Source of the DNA: Cytophaga aurantiaca DSM 3654
GTDB taxonomy: Bacteria > Bacteroidota > Bacteroidia > Cytophagales > Cytophagaceae
NCBI RefSeq assembly: GCF_000379725.1
Contig: NZ_KB903643.1
Coordinates: forward strand, 62,001 to 126,000
Reading direction: 5' to 3'
Length of the DNA stretch: 64,000 nt
The notes under the pieces are model-generated. The model made no database searches. It was not told the origin of the DNA and saw only the letters and a list, made by a program, of their open reading frames with translations. This document shows, one piece after another, positions 18,290-26,567 of this stretch (position 1 is the first letter of the stretch; the number at the start of each line of letters is the position of its first letter). Made by a program: the position numbers and the translations under genes.

Positions 18290-18760
18290 TTATTTTTTCA
18301 GAATAATTTCTGCTTTTTTTATTTTAAGAGTAGGGTTGTCGGATGCTATCAATATTCCTTTGAATGTATAAGTCGCATCTTCGGGAATGGTAAACTCTGA
18401 ATTTTTTCCGGTGAAGCTCCAGCTTGTTTTATTCATTAAGGATGTTTTTACTTCACCAATAGTGATATTTTTGTCCGTTGGATCAATTGTAAGAACACCT
18501 ACATTTTCGTTGTTTTTTAGAATTTCTATTTTGAATCGCAGCGACACATTACCTTTATATTCCATGTCCATGTCAGACCAGAAGGCAATTTTTTCATCCT
18601 TTTTAAGTACTAAGGATGTGTCTTTAATGATCAGGTTATTGGTATCCTTGCTTATTTTATTTATTGTCAGTCTGCCTATTTCCTTACCTGTTATTGCCTC
18701 GCAGCCGGTTAAAAGAGCAAAAGAAATTGAAATAAGTAAAAGTAGTTGTGTTTTTTTCAT
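18290..18760 (-). CDS. Lipoprotein of unknown function
   Basis: A 156-residue protein with a clear lipoprotein signal (LLLLISISFALLTGC, Cys at residue 20). The mature part is a beta-rich domain with SLRFKIEIL and DATYTFKGILIAS, suggesting an immunoglobulin-like or jelly-roll fold. It sits in the minus-strand accessory run, 41 nt upstream of the GNAT stop. A long open frame on the opposite strand is a shadow. No family is recognised. Confidence 0.7.
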   Translation of the reverse strand: MKKTQLLLLISISFALLTGCEAITGKEIGRLTINKISKDTNNLIIKDTSLVLKKDEKIAFWSDMDMEYKGNVSLRFKIEILKNNENVGVLTIDPTDKNITIGEVKTSLMNKTSWSFTGKNSEFTIPEDATYTFKGILIASDNPTLKIKKAEIILKK

Positions 18761-18802
18761 GGGGGATTTATTTTTAATAATACAATATAGACTTGATGTT
18801 TT

Positions 18803-19507
18803 TTATTTTGGCTGTGCCATTTTGATCAGGAGGTCTTTTGTTTCCGGGTTCTCATAAAATTTTTCTAACATCGCATCAAATTTATTTCCTTTAACCAATG
18901 CATTAAAACCATATTTGCAGAGAACAAGTCTGCTGGTTGATTCACTATACGTGTATGAAAGCTTGTATTTTTTATTTGTAGGATCTACATTTATTGAATC
19001 TATTTCAACAATTTTGTTTGCATATATTTTAAAGTCGTTTACAGTCATTGTGGAAATGTCTTTGCCCTCTTTAATTTTTTCGATTTGTTGTTTTGTAAGG
19101 AACAGGATATATAATGGTTGTTTCTGAAATTGTGGTATTGCATTTTCAGCAGCAGCTATGTTTGAAAAAGCAACGTTCGTAGACTCTATATTCATATGGT
19201 TTTTTCCACTATTAGTGTCAACTATAAAACCAAATAAATAATAATTGGTAACGCTATCTGTAAAAGACGATACGATGTAATTCGTATGTACGATTTTCTC
19301 GATCCTAAATGCTCTATCTGCATAGCCATAGTCGCGCAGACTATCATAGCTGCATTTTCGGAATACAATGGAATCTGTTGAAATAATAACGTGTAGCAAT
19401 TTATTCCGAAGTGGTGTATACCAATTTCCTTCAAGGGTTTGGGCCAACAGTGTCCTTGGAGTTGTGAAGCTAATTAAAATTAGAATTAAAAAAAGGAGAC
19501 GTTTCAT
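18803..19507 (-). CDS. Exported protein of unknown function
   Basis: A 234-residue protein with a signal peptide (LLFLILILISFTTPRTLLAQ). The mature domain begins TLEGNWYTPLRNKLLHVIIS, which resembles the first strand of a lipocalin-like barrel, and continues with mixed beta strands. It lies between two other exported products in the same transcription direction with spacers of 42 and 28 nt. No catalytic motif is seen. Confidence 0.68.
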   Translation of the reverse strand: MKRLLFLILILISFTTPRTLLAQTLEGNWYTPLRNKLLHVIISTDSIVFRKCSYDSLRDYGYADRAFRIEKIVHTNYIVSSFTDSVTNYYLFGFIVDTNSGKNHMNIESTNVAFSNIAAAENAIPQFQKQPLYILFLTKQQIEKIKEGKDISTMTVNDFKIYANKIVEIDSINVDPTNKKYKLSYTYSESTSRLVLCKYGFNALVKGNKFDAMLEKFYENPETKDLLIKMAQPK

Positions 19508-19535
19508 TTTATAACTATTTTAATGATTGAAAATT

Positions 19536-20294
19536 TTATCGCATCCAACCTTCGATCACGTAATTTTTTTCAAATACTTTTATTTCTTTTTCTTCTTCAG
19601 TATCTGATTTGAACCAGACTTCAAAGCGTGCTGCATAAGGATTTCCCCAGTCACCTTCATAAATGGCAAAGTGTTGTGAAGTTTTAAATTTTCTTAAATG
19701 ACCTTCTGTGTTATAAATGCGTATGCTTGAACGTTCTTTTAATCTTTTTGCTGATAATTGAATTCCTTGTGTAATTTCAAACGCTTTAAGATAAATGTAT
19801 CCATTTTTCTTAGAGGTCAACCAAATATCATATTCATACAATCCGGGTTGAAGAGAATTGTAAAGCTGAAAAGAGGCAGGATACGCATCCTTGATTTTAT
19901 CGGATGTTTGTACATATGATCTTTCTTCAAATGGATAATTGAGTGGTACATTTTCAGGGAGTTTTAAATTAGACGCAAATCCATCGGTACTCGGACCGAA
20001 TACAGATAGAACGAGTGAAATGTATGAAATGAAGATGATTGCGGCAACGCCTGAAAGCAATGTAAACAGTTGAAGTATTCCCCAGTACCATTTTCCATTT
20101 ATAAATTGCCATACTGCTGCAAAAAAAAGTAAAAGTCCGAGAATTCTGAATAGAATAAATGAAACAGGAACAAGTTGTGAAATTTTATTAAAAGGTAAGA
20201 AGAAAAAACATGCATATAATAAAGAAGCTACAAAAAAAATGAGCATTGGCAGCCACCATTTAGTCAGTAGATATTTTTTAAGTAGTTCCTTCAT
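19536..20294 (-). CDS. Membrane protein with extracytoplasmic domain, unknown function
   Basis: A 252-residue protein with three hydrophobic helices (about residues 14-34, 43-64 and 70-98), followed by a roughly 150-residue soluble beta-rich domain containing YPASFQLYNSLQPGLYEYDI. The N terminus is basic (KELLKKYLLTKWW). No family is recognised. It belongs to the minus-strand accessory run with short spacers on both sides. Confidence 0.65.
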   Translation of the reverse strand: MKELLKKYLLTKWWLPMLIFFVASLLYACFFFLPFNKISQLVPVSFILFRILGLLLFFAAVWQFINGKWYWGILQLFTLLSGVAAIIFISYISLVLSVFGPSTDGFASNLKLPENVPLNYPFEERSYVQTSDKIKDAYPASFQLYNSLQPGLYEYDIWLTSKKNGYIYLKAFEITQGIQLSAKRLKERSSIRIYNTEGHLRKFKTSQHFAIYEGDWGNPYAARFEVWFKSDTEEEKEIKVFEKNYVIEGWMR

Positions 20295-20314
20295 CGTTTA
20301 TTTAATTAAACATT

Positions 20315-20776
20315 TTAAATTTTTTCACCTGTCAACGGCTCAATTAAGATAGGTTGTTTTTTTGATATTTTTCTAAAATACCCATGAGCAACAACACCAT
20401 GCCCCCAACAATCGCGTTCACTTTTTTCAGATATATTAATTCCTTTTTTACTAAAAGTAAAAGTTGTTATACAATCTTCATTTATATAGGTGACAATGTT
20501 GTTTATAAAATCTAATGTATCAACAAAGGAACCTGAATTATAACTGGGAGCGCCTTTGCATATAAAAAAGGTCATTACAATTTTCGTGTCACTTAATTTT
20601 TTCACTTGAATTGTTCCGAAGTAACCATATATGTCTCCATCTTTTTTTGTTGTCTTTCCTTGAAATTCGTATGTTCCTGTTTGGTCGAATGTTGTTTGCC
20701 CAAATGAGGAATTTACTGTCACTACGAATAGTGTGATTCCGAAAAATAAATGATTAAAAAGTTTGATTGCTTTCAT
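20315..20776 (-). CDS. Exported protein of unknown function, lipocalin-like
   Basis: A 153-residue protein with a signal peptide ending near SSFGQ. The mature domain opens with FDQTGTYEFQGKTTKKDGDI and has alternating strands, two internal Cys residues (about 85 and 112) and a third in DCWGHG. The pattern suggests a small beta-barrel. It lies 20 nt upstream of the membrane-protein gene in the same direction. No function can be assigned. Confidence 0.62.
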   Translation of the reverse strand: MKAIKLFNHLFFGITLFVVTVNSSFGQTTFDQTGTYEFQGKTTKKDGDIYGYFGTIQVKKLSDTKIVMTFFICKGAPSYNSGSFVDTLDFINNIVTYINEDCITTFTFSKKGINISEKSERDCWGHGVVAHGYFRKISKKQPILIEPLTGEKI

Positions 20777-20786
20777 GTTTTTTATA

Positions 20787-21065
20787 TCATTTTGAAAGTA
20801 TTCTTTTTATAAACCAGGCAATTGATAAACTAAACAATTGTATGGGTATCATAAGTATTAAGAATGGTCCGTCAAATACATATGGTTTTGTATTAAAGTC
20901 AATGATGAATGATGCAAACGGCCATCCCATATTTAATACTTCATCATTAGGATCACTGCCTGTATATCTGAAATGTGGACTTTCATATTCCGGATACAGA
21001 TCCATTATAAGGAAGATAGCTAAGAGAGAATAAAATAATATAGCACCAACTTTTAAATTCTTCAT
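20787..21065 (-). CDS. Small membrane protein, unknown function
   Basis: A 92-residue protein with hydrophobic helices at residues 5-20 and about 66-88 and a short extracytoplasmic loop between them (PEYESPHFRYTGSDPNDEVL). It is not recognised. Spacers to its neighbours are 10 and 12 nt, the tightest in the run, implying co-transcription with the rhodanese-like gene. Confidence 0.58.
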   Translation of the reverse strand: MKNLKVGAILFYSLLAIFLIMDLYPEYESPHFRYTGSDPNDEVLNMGWPFASFIIDFNTKPYVFDGPFLILMIPIQLFSLSIAWFIKRILSK

Positions 21066-21077
21066 TTGAAGTAGTTT

Positions 21078-21689
21078 TTATTTTACGGCAGTGCCCTCAA
21101 ATGTTATTCTACTATCGTTTATATTTACCAGCTCATCTAATTCATAAATATTTTTATAACCATAACCATACAGATTAATATATGTTGGAATATTCAATGC
21201 AAGCATAATCGGTTTTCTATTCGATAAAATCTGATTTTGCATCATATTAGGTGTCATATTAGAATTGAGAGGTAATGCAACTTTAGATGCAAAATTTATT
21301 TGGTCTCCTTGAAAGTTGTTGTTGCAATAGATCAATATTTTAGTGGTTGTATCAGGGATTAATGTTCTGAGATTGTCTTGCGTGTAATCCGTGAAGTCTA
21401 AATGGATAGCCCCTTTTAAATGTTTTTTGTTAAAGCGAAAGTCAGAACGGCTATCTAAAATAACAACATTATTTTCTTTACTCATCTTTAAGAAAACATC
21501 TAAGTTGATCAGGCGTTCATTTCTATGTTTTTCAACTTCGGATACAAGATTTTTAAAATCATCGTAATCAACCAGTGCTTTGGGATACGTTTGTTCGCTC
21601 ATAGTTTTTGTGTTATCTAACGTTTGTGAATAAACAATGTAACCTGTTAAACAAGCTATTGTTAAAAGTGTAATTACTATCTTTTTCAT
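21078..21689 (-). CDS. Exported rhodanese-like protein
   Basis: A 203-residue protein with an N-terminal signal or anchor (residues 1-20). A rhodanese fold is visible: VVILDSRSDFRFNKKHLKGA (residues 75-94), AIHLDF and an active-site loop YCNNNFQGDQ with Cys122. The loop CNNNFQG is slightly unusual compared with CxxGxR, so sulfurtransferase activity is likely but not certain. An extracytoplasmic rhodanese could handle sulfane sulfur or simply bind. It is part of the accessory run. Confidence 0.75.
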   Translation of the reverse strand: MKKIVITLLTIACLTGYIVYSQTLDNTKTMSEQTYPKALVDYDDFKNLVSEVEKHRNERLINLDVFLKMSKENNVVILDSRSDFRFNKKHLKGAIHLDFTDYTQDNLRTLIPDTTTKILIYCNNNFQGDQINFASKVALPLNSNMTPNMMQNQILSNRKPIMLALNIPTYINLYGYGYKNIYELDELVNINDSRITFEGTAVK

Positions 21690-21741
21690 TCTCTACGTGA
21701 TTTAAATTTTGTATTCATTCTTGGGCAGTAAAATTGTCGCC

Positions 21742-22137
21742 TTAGTTTTCAATTACTAAGTTTCCATTTTTATAAAAGGCACAAAACATTCCAGAGCTTA
21801 TACTAGAATTGTTAGGTAAGGTTATTTTATGCTTCATCCAGTCTATCAAATTTGGTAAGACGTGTTCTGTAAAAAGTGTTTCTGCTTTCTTTCTATCGGA
21901 AGAGGGAACAACTCCTGTTCTAATATAGAAACGAGCGTAATCAACGTTTTGATTAGACAGCCAATATTCAGCTTCTATCAAGGAGCAATCTGTTTTGTTA
22001 TCCCTTTGAGGTGTCCAATAGATTAAATGTACATTACAGTCAAGGTTGTTAGAAATAATCGCATCTTCAAGTACAGAAGATTTTAGAATATAACTCAGGC
22101 CTTTCCATGTTTTTGGTTTTTCAATATCAAACCTCAT
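21742..22137 (-). CDS. Uncharacterised small cytoplasmic protein
   Basis: A 131-residue protein with no signal peptide. Features are EKPKTWKGLSYILKSSVLED near the start and a Trp/Tyr-rich middle (EYWLSNQNVDYARFYI). It resembles small single-domain immunity or hypothetical proteins but no family is recognised. It lies 52 nt upstream of the rhodanese gene. Confidence 0.6.
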   Translation of the reverse strand: MRFDIEKPKTWKGLSYILKSSVLEDAIISNNLDCNVHLIYWTPQRDNKTDCSLIEAEYWLSNQNVDYARFYIRTGVVPSSDRKKAETLFTEHVLPNLIDWMKHKITLPNNSSISSGMFCAFYKNGNLVIEN

Positions 22138-22197
22138 TTTCTATCCGGATATATCTTTAAAAATTACAGTCACGTATATAACGTTCTTGTAAATTAC

Positions 22198-22698
22198 CTA
22201 GCGTATACTTGCCGTATGCGTCTCGCCCAATATGTATACCTTAGGTTTGATCAGGTAAGGGATCACACCTACAGCCACCATACCTGCACCCATTCCAAGA
22301 TAGGCACCTGTAGAGCCGCCGCCATTGTCTGCCAGTGCACCGGAGCTTGCCATGGTATATGCACCACCCAAAATCAATAAGCCTCCAACAACTCGAGATA
22401 CATTGTGTATTGTTGTTGCTTTCTGTATGCTTTTGATCTCGCTTAAGGGTACTTCTCTAACCGGACTGCTTTCATCTTCATCCGGCAAATAAAATACAAT
22501 CGTTGTAGCTGTGATGTTTTGAATTTTCACTTTTTCAAAATCGGTATCTTCCAAACCTTTGTAACGGATCGTTTGTCCGATCTTAAATACTTTTACTTTT
22601 CCCGTAACAGTATCTTTTAATTCCAGTTGTTTCTGAGCGAAAGCAGAAAGGCAGAGGATGTTTAAAAGCAGAACTAAAATTGCAGTTGTTTTTTTCAT
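22198..22698 (-). CDS. Exported protein with Gly-rich C-terminal membrane segments
   Basis: A 166-residue protein with a signal peptide ending near SAFAQ, a beta domain (LELKDTVTGKVKVFKIGQTI, then VPLSEIKSIQK) and two Gly/Ala-rich hydrophobic stretches (VVGGLLILGGAYTMAS, then YLGMGAGMVAVGVIPYLI). Proteins of this type are common in Bacteroidota and not characterised. It is the first gene of the minus-strand run; an inverted-repeat pair and the ABC exporter gene lie upstream. Confidence 0.68.
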   Translation of the reverse strand: MKKTTAILVLLLNILCLSAFAQKQLELKDTVTGKVKVFKIGQTIRYKGLEDTDFEKVKIQNITATTIVFYLPDEDESSPVREVPLSEIKSIQKATTIHNVSRVVGGLLILGGAYTMASSGALADNGGGSTGAYLGMGAGMVAVGVIPYLIKPKVYILGETHTASIR

Positions 22699-22713
22699 AG
22701 ATATAAAAGTAAT

Positions 22714-22860
22714 ACGTTCTAAGTAATAAGTTTTAAGAATGGTGATCGTTTACATTTAATGTTTAGTTAGCAGGCTTTAGTAGTTACATAATTCTATGTT
22801 TTATGAATAAAGACCGTTAGTACTTTCTTAAAACTTAAAACATATTACTTAAAACTTAAG
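22714..22860. repeat. Paired inverted AT-rich repeat, TAAGTAATAAGTTTTAAG family (copy 2)
   Basis: The left arm at 22714-22742 includes ACGTTCTAAGTAATAAG. The right arm at 22824-22860 includes TTCTTAAAACTTAAAACA and TATTACTTAAAACTTAAG, its imperfect reverse complement. The pair occupies most of the spacer between the ABC exporter stop (22869) and the next minus-strand gene. Confidence 0.65.
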
Positions 22861-22868
22861 CCTTCGGC

Positions 22869-24653
22869 TTAAGGAGTCTCATGAAGCTGTTTCAGATAAA
22901 TGCTTTTGTAAATACCTTCAATCTGGATCAATTCGTCGTGCGAGCCGCTTTGAGCCACTTCTCCATCTTCTAAAACGATAATTTTGTCCGCAAGTTTCAC
23001 AGACGAGACTCTGTGGGAAATAATAATGGTGCTGCGATCGCCCAATACCTCTTTCAGGTTCGTAAGAATGGTGTCTTCGGTTTTTGTATCCACGGCAGAT
23101 AAACAATCGTCCAGTATAAACAAGCGCGGATTGCGTATGAAGGCACGCGCCAGTGACAAACGTTGTTTTTGTCCGCCCGATAAGGTAATGCCGCGTTCTC
23201 CCAAAATCGTATCCAGTCCCGCCGGGAAGCCCTCAATAGATGTATACAAATCTGCAAACTTCGCTGCTTCAATGATCTGTTCTTCACTTACGTCGTCAGA
23301 GCCAAAGGCAATGTTGTTGCGGATGGTATCCGAAAATAAGAACACATCCTGAGGTACAAAACCGATCTGGCTTCTTAAATGCTGCAGATTGTATTCCCGT
23401 ATAGAAATACCATCGATGGTGATGTCGCCTGTTGTAGTGTCGTACAAACGACAGAGCAGAGAGGCTACTGTAGATTTTCCTGAACCGGTATTACCAATAA
23501 TGGCAAGCGTTTGTCCGGGTGATACGCTAAAGTTTATATGTTTTGCAGCTTCAATGCCTGTATCCGGATAAATGAATGAAACATCTTTAAAATCAATTGC
23601 TCCCTGAATGGGAGAGGTTAATTCTTTGCCTTTTAATAAGGTGTTTTTTTCTTTTAAGAATTGGTTGATGCGTTCCTGAGATACTTCTGCACGTTTGATC
23701 ATTACTGTGATCCAGCCCAGAGATGTTACAGGCCATGCTAATTTATTCAGATAGAAAATAAACTCTGCAATATTACCGGTAGTAATGCCTTCGTTGGCAA
23801 TTGCTTTTGTACCGCCGATCCACACAATGAAGATGATAGAAGCACCGATCAGCGATACCATCAAAGGAAAGAATAAGGCATTGATCTGTGCCAGACGAAC
23901 CGATTTTTCTTTGTAATCCGAACTTTGTTCATCAAACTGAGTACTCATGGATTCCTCTCTGCCAAAGGATTTCACCACGCGTATTCCTGAAAATGTTTCC
24001 TGTACCAGCGAGGATAAATTAGACATGCTGCGTTGAATTTCTTCGGAGTGTTTGGTGATCACATTCTGTACGGTATAAATACTGATCACAAGAAAGGGCA
24101 GTGGTATCAGGGTATACAGCGTCAATTCAACACTTACCGACAACATGATCGGTATGGTAACCATAAAGATGGCAACCAGGTTGATGCCGTACATAATGGC
24201 CGGTCCCAGATAATTTCGTACCTGATTCACATCTTCGGAAATGCGGTTCATGATATCTCCTGTATTGTTTCGTTTGTAGAAACTTACCGGAAGCTGTTGG
24301 TAGTGGTGGTAGATCTCATTTTTCAGGTCGAACTCAATGCGTCTGGATGTTCCGATAATGATCTTGCGTTGAAAATATAGAAATACACCACTAAATACAG
24401 TCAAACCAAGAATCTGCAATACTAAAAACGTTATTTGTTTGCTGAATTCAGACTGCAGGGCTTCTTTCTGAACGCCGCTGGCCGTTTTAAGCAAGGGTAG
24501 CGATTTTTCCAGATAATCAATCGTTTCCCGGATCACAGGTCCCTGATAACTGCCAAAGAAGTTGTTCAGAAAAACGAACAACAGGCCGGTCAGGAGGTAG
24601 TATTTGTATTGAAGAAGGTATTTATTTAAATGACTTAATGCCCAGCTTTTCAC
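22869..24653 (-). CDS. ABC exporter, fused membrane and ATPase domains (MsbA/MDR type)
   Basis: A 594-residue half-transporter: six membrane helices (about residues 15-315) and a C-terminal ATPase with Walker A GNTGSGKST, signature LSGGQKQR, Walker B FILDD and switch His in ISHR. The residue after the Walker B Asp515 is Asp516, where active sites have Glu (DDCLSAVD instead of DEATSALD). That substitution typifies the degenerate site of heterodimeric exporters such as BmrC and TM287, yet no partner gene is adjacent. The start is GTG (24651-24653) and gives the expected N terminus. Substrate could be lipid or drug. Confidence 0.9.
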   Translation of the reverse strand: MKSWALSHLNKYLLQYKYYLLTGLLFVFLNNFFGSYQGPVIRETIDYLEKSLPLLKTASGVQKEALQSEFSKQITFLVLQILGLTVFSGVFLYFQRKIIIGTSRRIEFDLKNEIYHHYQQLPVSFYKRNNTGDIMNRISEDVNQVRNYLGPAIMYGINLVAIFMVTIPIMLSVSVELTLYTLIPLPFLVISIYTVQNVITKHSEEIQRSMSNLSSLVQETFSGIRVVKSFGREESMSTQFDEQSSDYKEKSVRLAQINALFFPLMVSLIGASIIFIVWIGGTKAIANEGITTGNIAEFIFYLNKLAWPVTSLGWITVMIKRAEVSQERINQFLKEKNTLLKGKELTSPIQGAIDFKDVSFIYPDTGIEAAKHINFSVSPGQTLAIIGNTGSGKSTVASLLCRLYDTTTGDITIDGISIREYNLQHLRSQIGFVPQDVFLFSDTIRNNIAFGSDDVSEEQIIEAAKFADLYTSIEGFPAGLDTILGERGITLSGGQKQRLSLARAFIRNPRLFILDDCLSAVDTKTEDTILTNLKEVLGDRSTIIISHRVSSVKLADKIIVLEDGEVAQSGSHDELIQIEGIYKSIYLKQLHETP

Positions 24654-24716
24654 AATTATGTATGTTTCTGTAAAATATTCGATTGGAATTAATAACGTTT
24701 GGTGAGGTATCCGTCA

Positions 24717-24802
24717 AGTGGTTGGACGGCTGAAAAAGCCGTCTGACCACTGTTCTTTGCTAGAGCGCATTCGTCAGACCACTTTTTTGTGGTCCGACGA
24801 AT
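24717..24802. repeat. Double-hairpin dispersed repeat, copy 2
   Basis: Hairpin I pairs 24717-24731 (AGTGGTTGGACGGCT) with 24737-24751 (AGCCGTCTGACCACT) around GAAAA. Hairpin II is 24769-24802, the 34-nt unit identical in all three copies. The repeat lies in the 327-nt divergent spacer between the ABC exporter and nusB; its 3' side is about 40 nt before the proposed nusB promoter. Confidence 0.87.
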
Positions 24803-24839
24803 TTTTAAAGCTATCGTGTACTTAACTAAACAATATTGG

Positions 24840-24870
24840 TTGGAATCTTTTCGTAAAAAGAGTACCTTTG
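24840..24870 (+). promoter_or_regulatory. Predicted Bacteroidota-type promoter for nusB
   Basis: TTG at 24840-24842, a 20-nt spacer and TACCTTTG at 24863-24870 match the Bacteroidota consensus TTG-N17-23-TAnnTTTG exactly. The start of transcription would be near 24877, giving a leader of about 100 nt before the nusB ATG at 24981. Confidence 0.5.
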
Positions 24871-24980
24871 TAATTCATCACAAAGTAAGAAATTTCTGTT
24901 TCTTTGTCTCACCAAACAGAAATACTTACATAATAATTCACAGAAATTGCTCTGTAAAACAAAAATGTTCTTTATAAGTT

Positions 24981-26150
24981 ATGCTGAATAGAAGAATTCT
25001 ACGGATTAAAGTAATGCAATCTTTATATGCATTATACCAAACGAAAGTCTCAAATTTCCACTTAGGTCTGGATGAAATCTCGGGTGTATTTGCCCCCGAT
25101 CTGATGTCGCCAGATGTACAGGATGTTCCGGCCCTGGAAGCCAAAAAGAAAACAGCACACACTTTTTATGAATCGTTTTTTGATAAGAACGATAAAGCTT
25201 ATTTAGAACAGGCACCAGATATCCGCAAAGCAATTACAGAAGCCATCAATCAATACGACAACGCACACATCAAAGACATTACGCATTTCAAAAACATGCT
25301 GCTTGAAGATGTAGCACGTGTTGAAAATATGTATAAACTTGTTCTGTTCAGTGCAACACGTTTTATGGCGATTGCTGAAGCAGATGCAACGGAAGGTATA
25401 CACTCGGTTGTAAAAAGCGAAGTGCCTGAATATTTTTATAAACTTAAAAAGAATCCGGTTTTACTTTCTATTGAAAACAATAAATCATTGAAAAGTTTTG
25501 TTGAAAAACACAAACTGAATCCGCCGGTTGATCTGTTAAAGACCGTTTATAAGAAAAAGATCAAGCAGGATCCATTGTACATTGAATACCAAAAATTTCC
25601 GGAGTCTTCGTTCGAAAAAGACAAAGAAATTGTATTACATCTGATCAAAACTTATTTGTTCAAAAACGAACAATTGGATGCGTATTGGGAAGATCTGGAT
25701 TACAACTGGACTGAAAACGACGAGGCGATCAGAAGTCTTACATTGAAGGCAGCTAAAGGCATTCAGGAAAATACCGATTCAACGTATGAGTTACCGTCTT
25801 TATCTCCGAACTGGGAAGAAGATCAGGCATTCATGCTGGAATTGTATAAAGCATCTTCAGAATTTGATGCGGAAGCTGAAAAGTTAATTACAGATAAAGT
25901 GCAGAACTGGGACATCGAACGTCTTGCCTTTACCGATCGCATTATATTAAAAATGGCACTTACAGAGATGGTGAAATTTCCGAACATCCCTGTAAAAGTT
26001 ACTATTAATGAGTATATTGAAGTATCAAAATCATATAGTACCCCGAAAAGTAAGCAGTTCATCAATGGGTTGTTAGATACCATTTCTATTGACCTGCAGA
26101 AGAACGGTATGATTCTGAAAAGCGGAAGAGGTTTGATGGATAATAAATAG
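24981..26150 (+). CDS. nusB: Transcription antitermination factor NusB, long Bacteroidota form
   Basis: A 389-residue protein, much longer than the roughly 140 residues of E. coli NusB but normal for this phylum. The N terminus (RRILRIKVMQSLYALYQ) and C-terminal region (WDIERLAFTDRIILKMALTE, then VTINEYIEVSKSYS and KQFINGLLD) are the NusB fold, with a long helical insertion between. NusB binds boxA RNA with S10 (NusE) and prevents early termination on rRNA operons. It begins a plus-strand run of housekeeping genes. Confidence 0.93.
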   Translation: MLNRRILRIKVMQSLYALYQTKVSNFHLGLDEISGVFAPDLMSPDVQDVPALEAKKKTAHTFYESFFDKNDKAYLEQAPDIRKAITEAINQYDNAHIKDITHFKNMLLEDVARVENMYKLVLFSATRFMAIAEADATEGIHSVVKSEVPEYFYKLKKNPVLLSIENNKSLKSFVEKHKLNPPVDLLKTVYKKKIKQDPLYIEYQKFPESSFEKDKEIVLHLIKTYLFKNEQLDAYWEDLDYNWTENDEAIRSLTLKAAKGIQENTDSTYELPSLSPNWEEDQAFMLELYKASSEFDAEAEKLITDKVQNWDIERLAFTDRIILKMALTEMVKFPNIPVKVTINEYIEVSKSYSTPKSKQFINGLLDTISIDLQKNGMILKSGRGLMDNK

Positions 26151-26156
26151 TTTCTT

Positions 26157-26257
26157 TAGTTACCAGTTTCTAGGTACTAGTTACTAGACAATGTTAAATT
26201 AGTGATCATATTTCAATTTGAATCGTCTAGTACCTAGAAACTAGCACCTAGTAACTA
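26157..26257. repeat. Paired inverted repeat, CTAGTAACTAGAAACTAG family (copy 1)
   Basis: The left arm at 26157-26189 includes TTTCTAGGTACTAGTTACTA. The right arm at 26225-26257 includes GTCTAGTACCTAGAAACTAG. Together they fill the spacer between nusB and the YtxH gene. A related pair flanks the spacer at 44192-44277 and a single arm lies at about 48988-49018. The arms also contain small internal palindromes built on CTAG. Confidence 0.65.
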
Positions 26258-26266
26258 AAAACAAAT

Positions 26267-26566
26267 ATGGAAAGCAAAAATTCAAACGGCGGCAGCAGCG
26301 TAATTACTGCACTACTCCTGGGCTTAGCTGCAGGCGCAGTATTAGGTGTATTATTTGCACCGGATAAAGGTTCGAATACGCGTGCGCATTTGAAATTTAA
26401 ACTTGCAAGTTATAAAGAACAACTGATGGCATTCTTAGAAGAGTTCGAAGCGCGTAAAGAATCCGTATTGCAATCAGACGAAGTTGCTGAATCTAAAAAA
26501 GCTGCTGAGAAATTAGTGTCTGAGATCGAAAGTTTAATTGAAAAAATACAATCAGGAAAAGCCTGA
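26267..26566 (+). CDS. YtxH domain protein
   Basis: A 99-residue protein with a Gly/Ala-rich membrane helix at residues 10-30 ([20 protein letters not shown]) followed by PDKGSNTR and a charged helical tail, the standard YtxH layout. Proteins of this family are small membrane-anchored helical proteins, often stress-linked, with no defined biochemical role. It ends 1 nt before the next ATG, so the two genes are co-translated. Confidence 0.85.
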   Translation: MESKNSNGGSSVITALLLGLAAGAVLGVLFAPDKGSNTRAHLKFKLASYKEQLMAFLEEFEARKESVLQSDEVAESKKAAEKLVSEIESLIEKIQSGKA

Positions 26567-26567
26567 A

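Noticed and set aside
18387-18857. Plus-strand open frame of 156 codons opposite the lipoprotein gene at 18290-18760
   Set aside because: The minus-strand frame has a proper lipoprotein signal and fits the run of minus-strand genes with short spacers; the plus-strand frame would overlap two genes.
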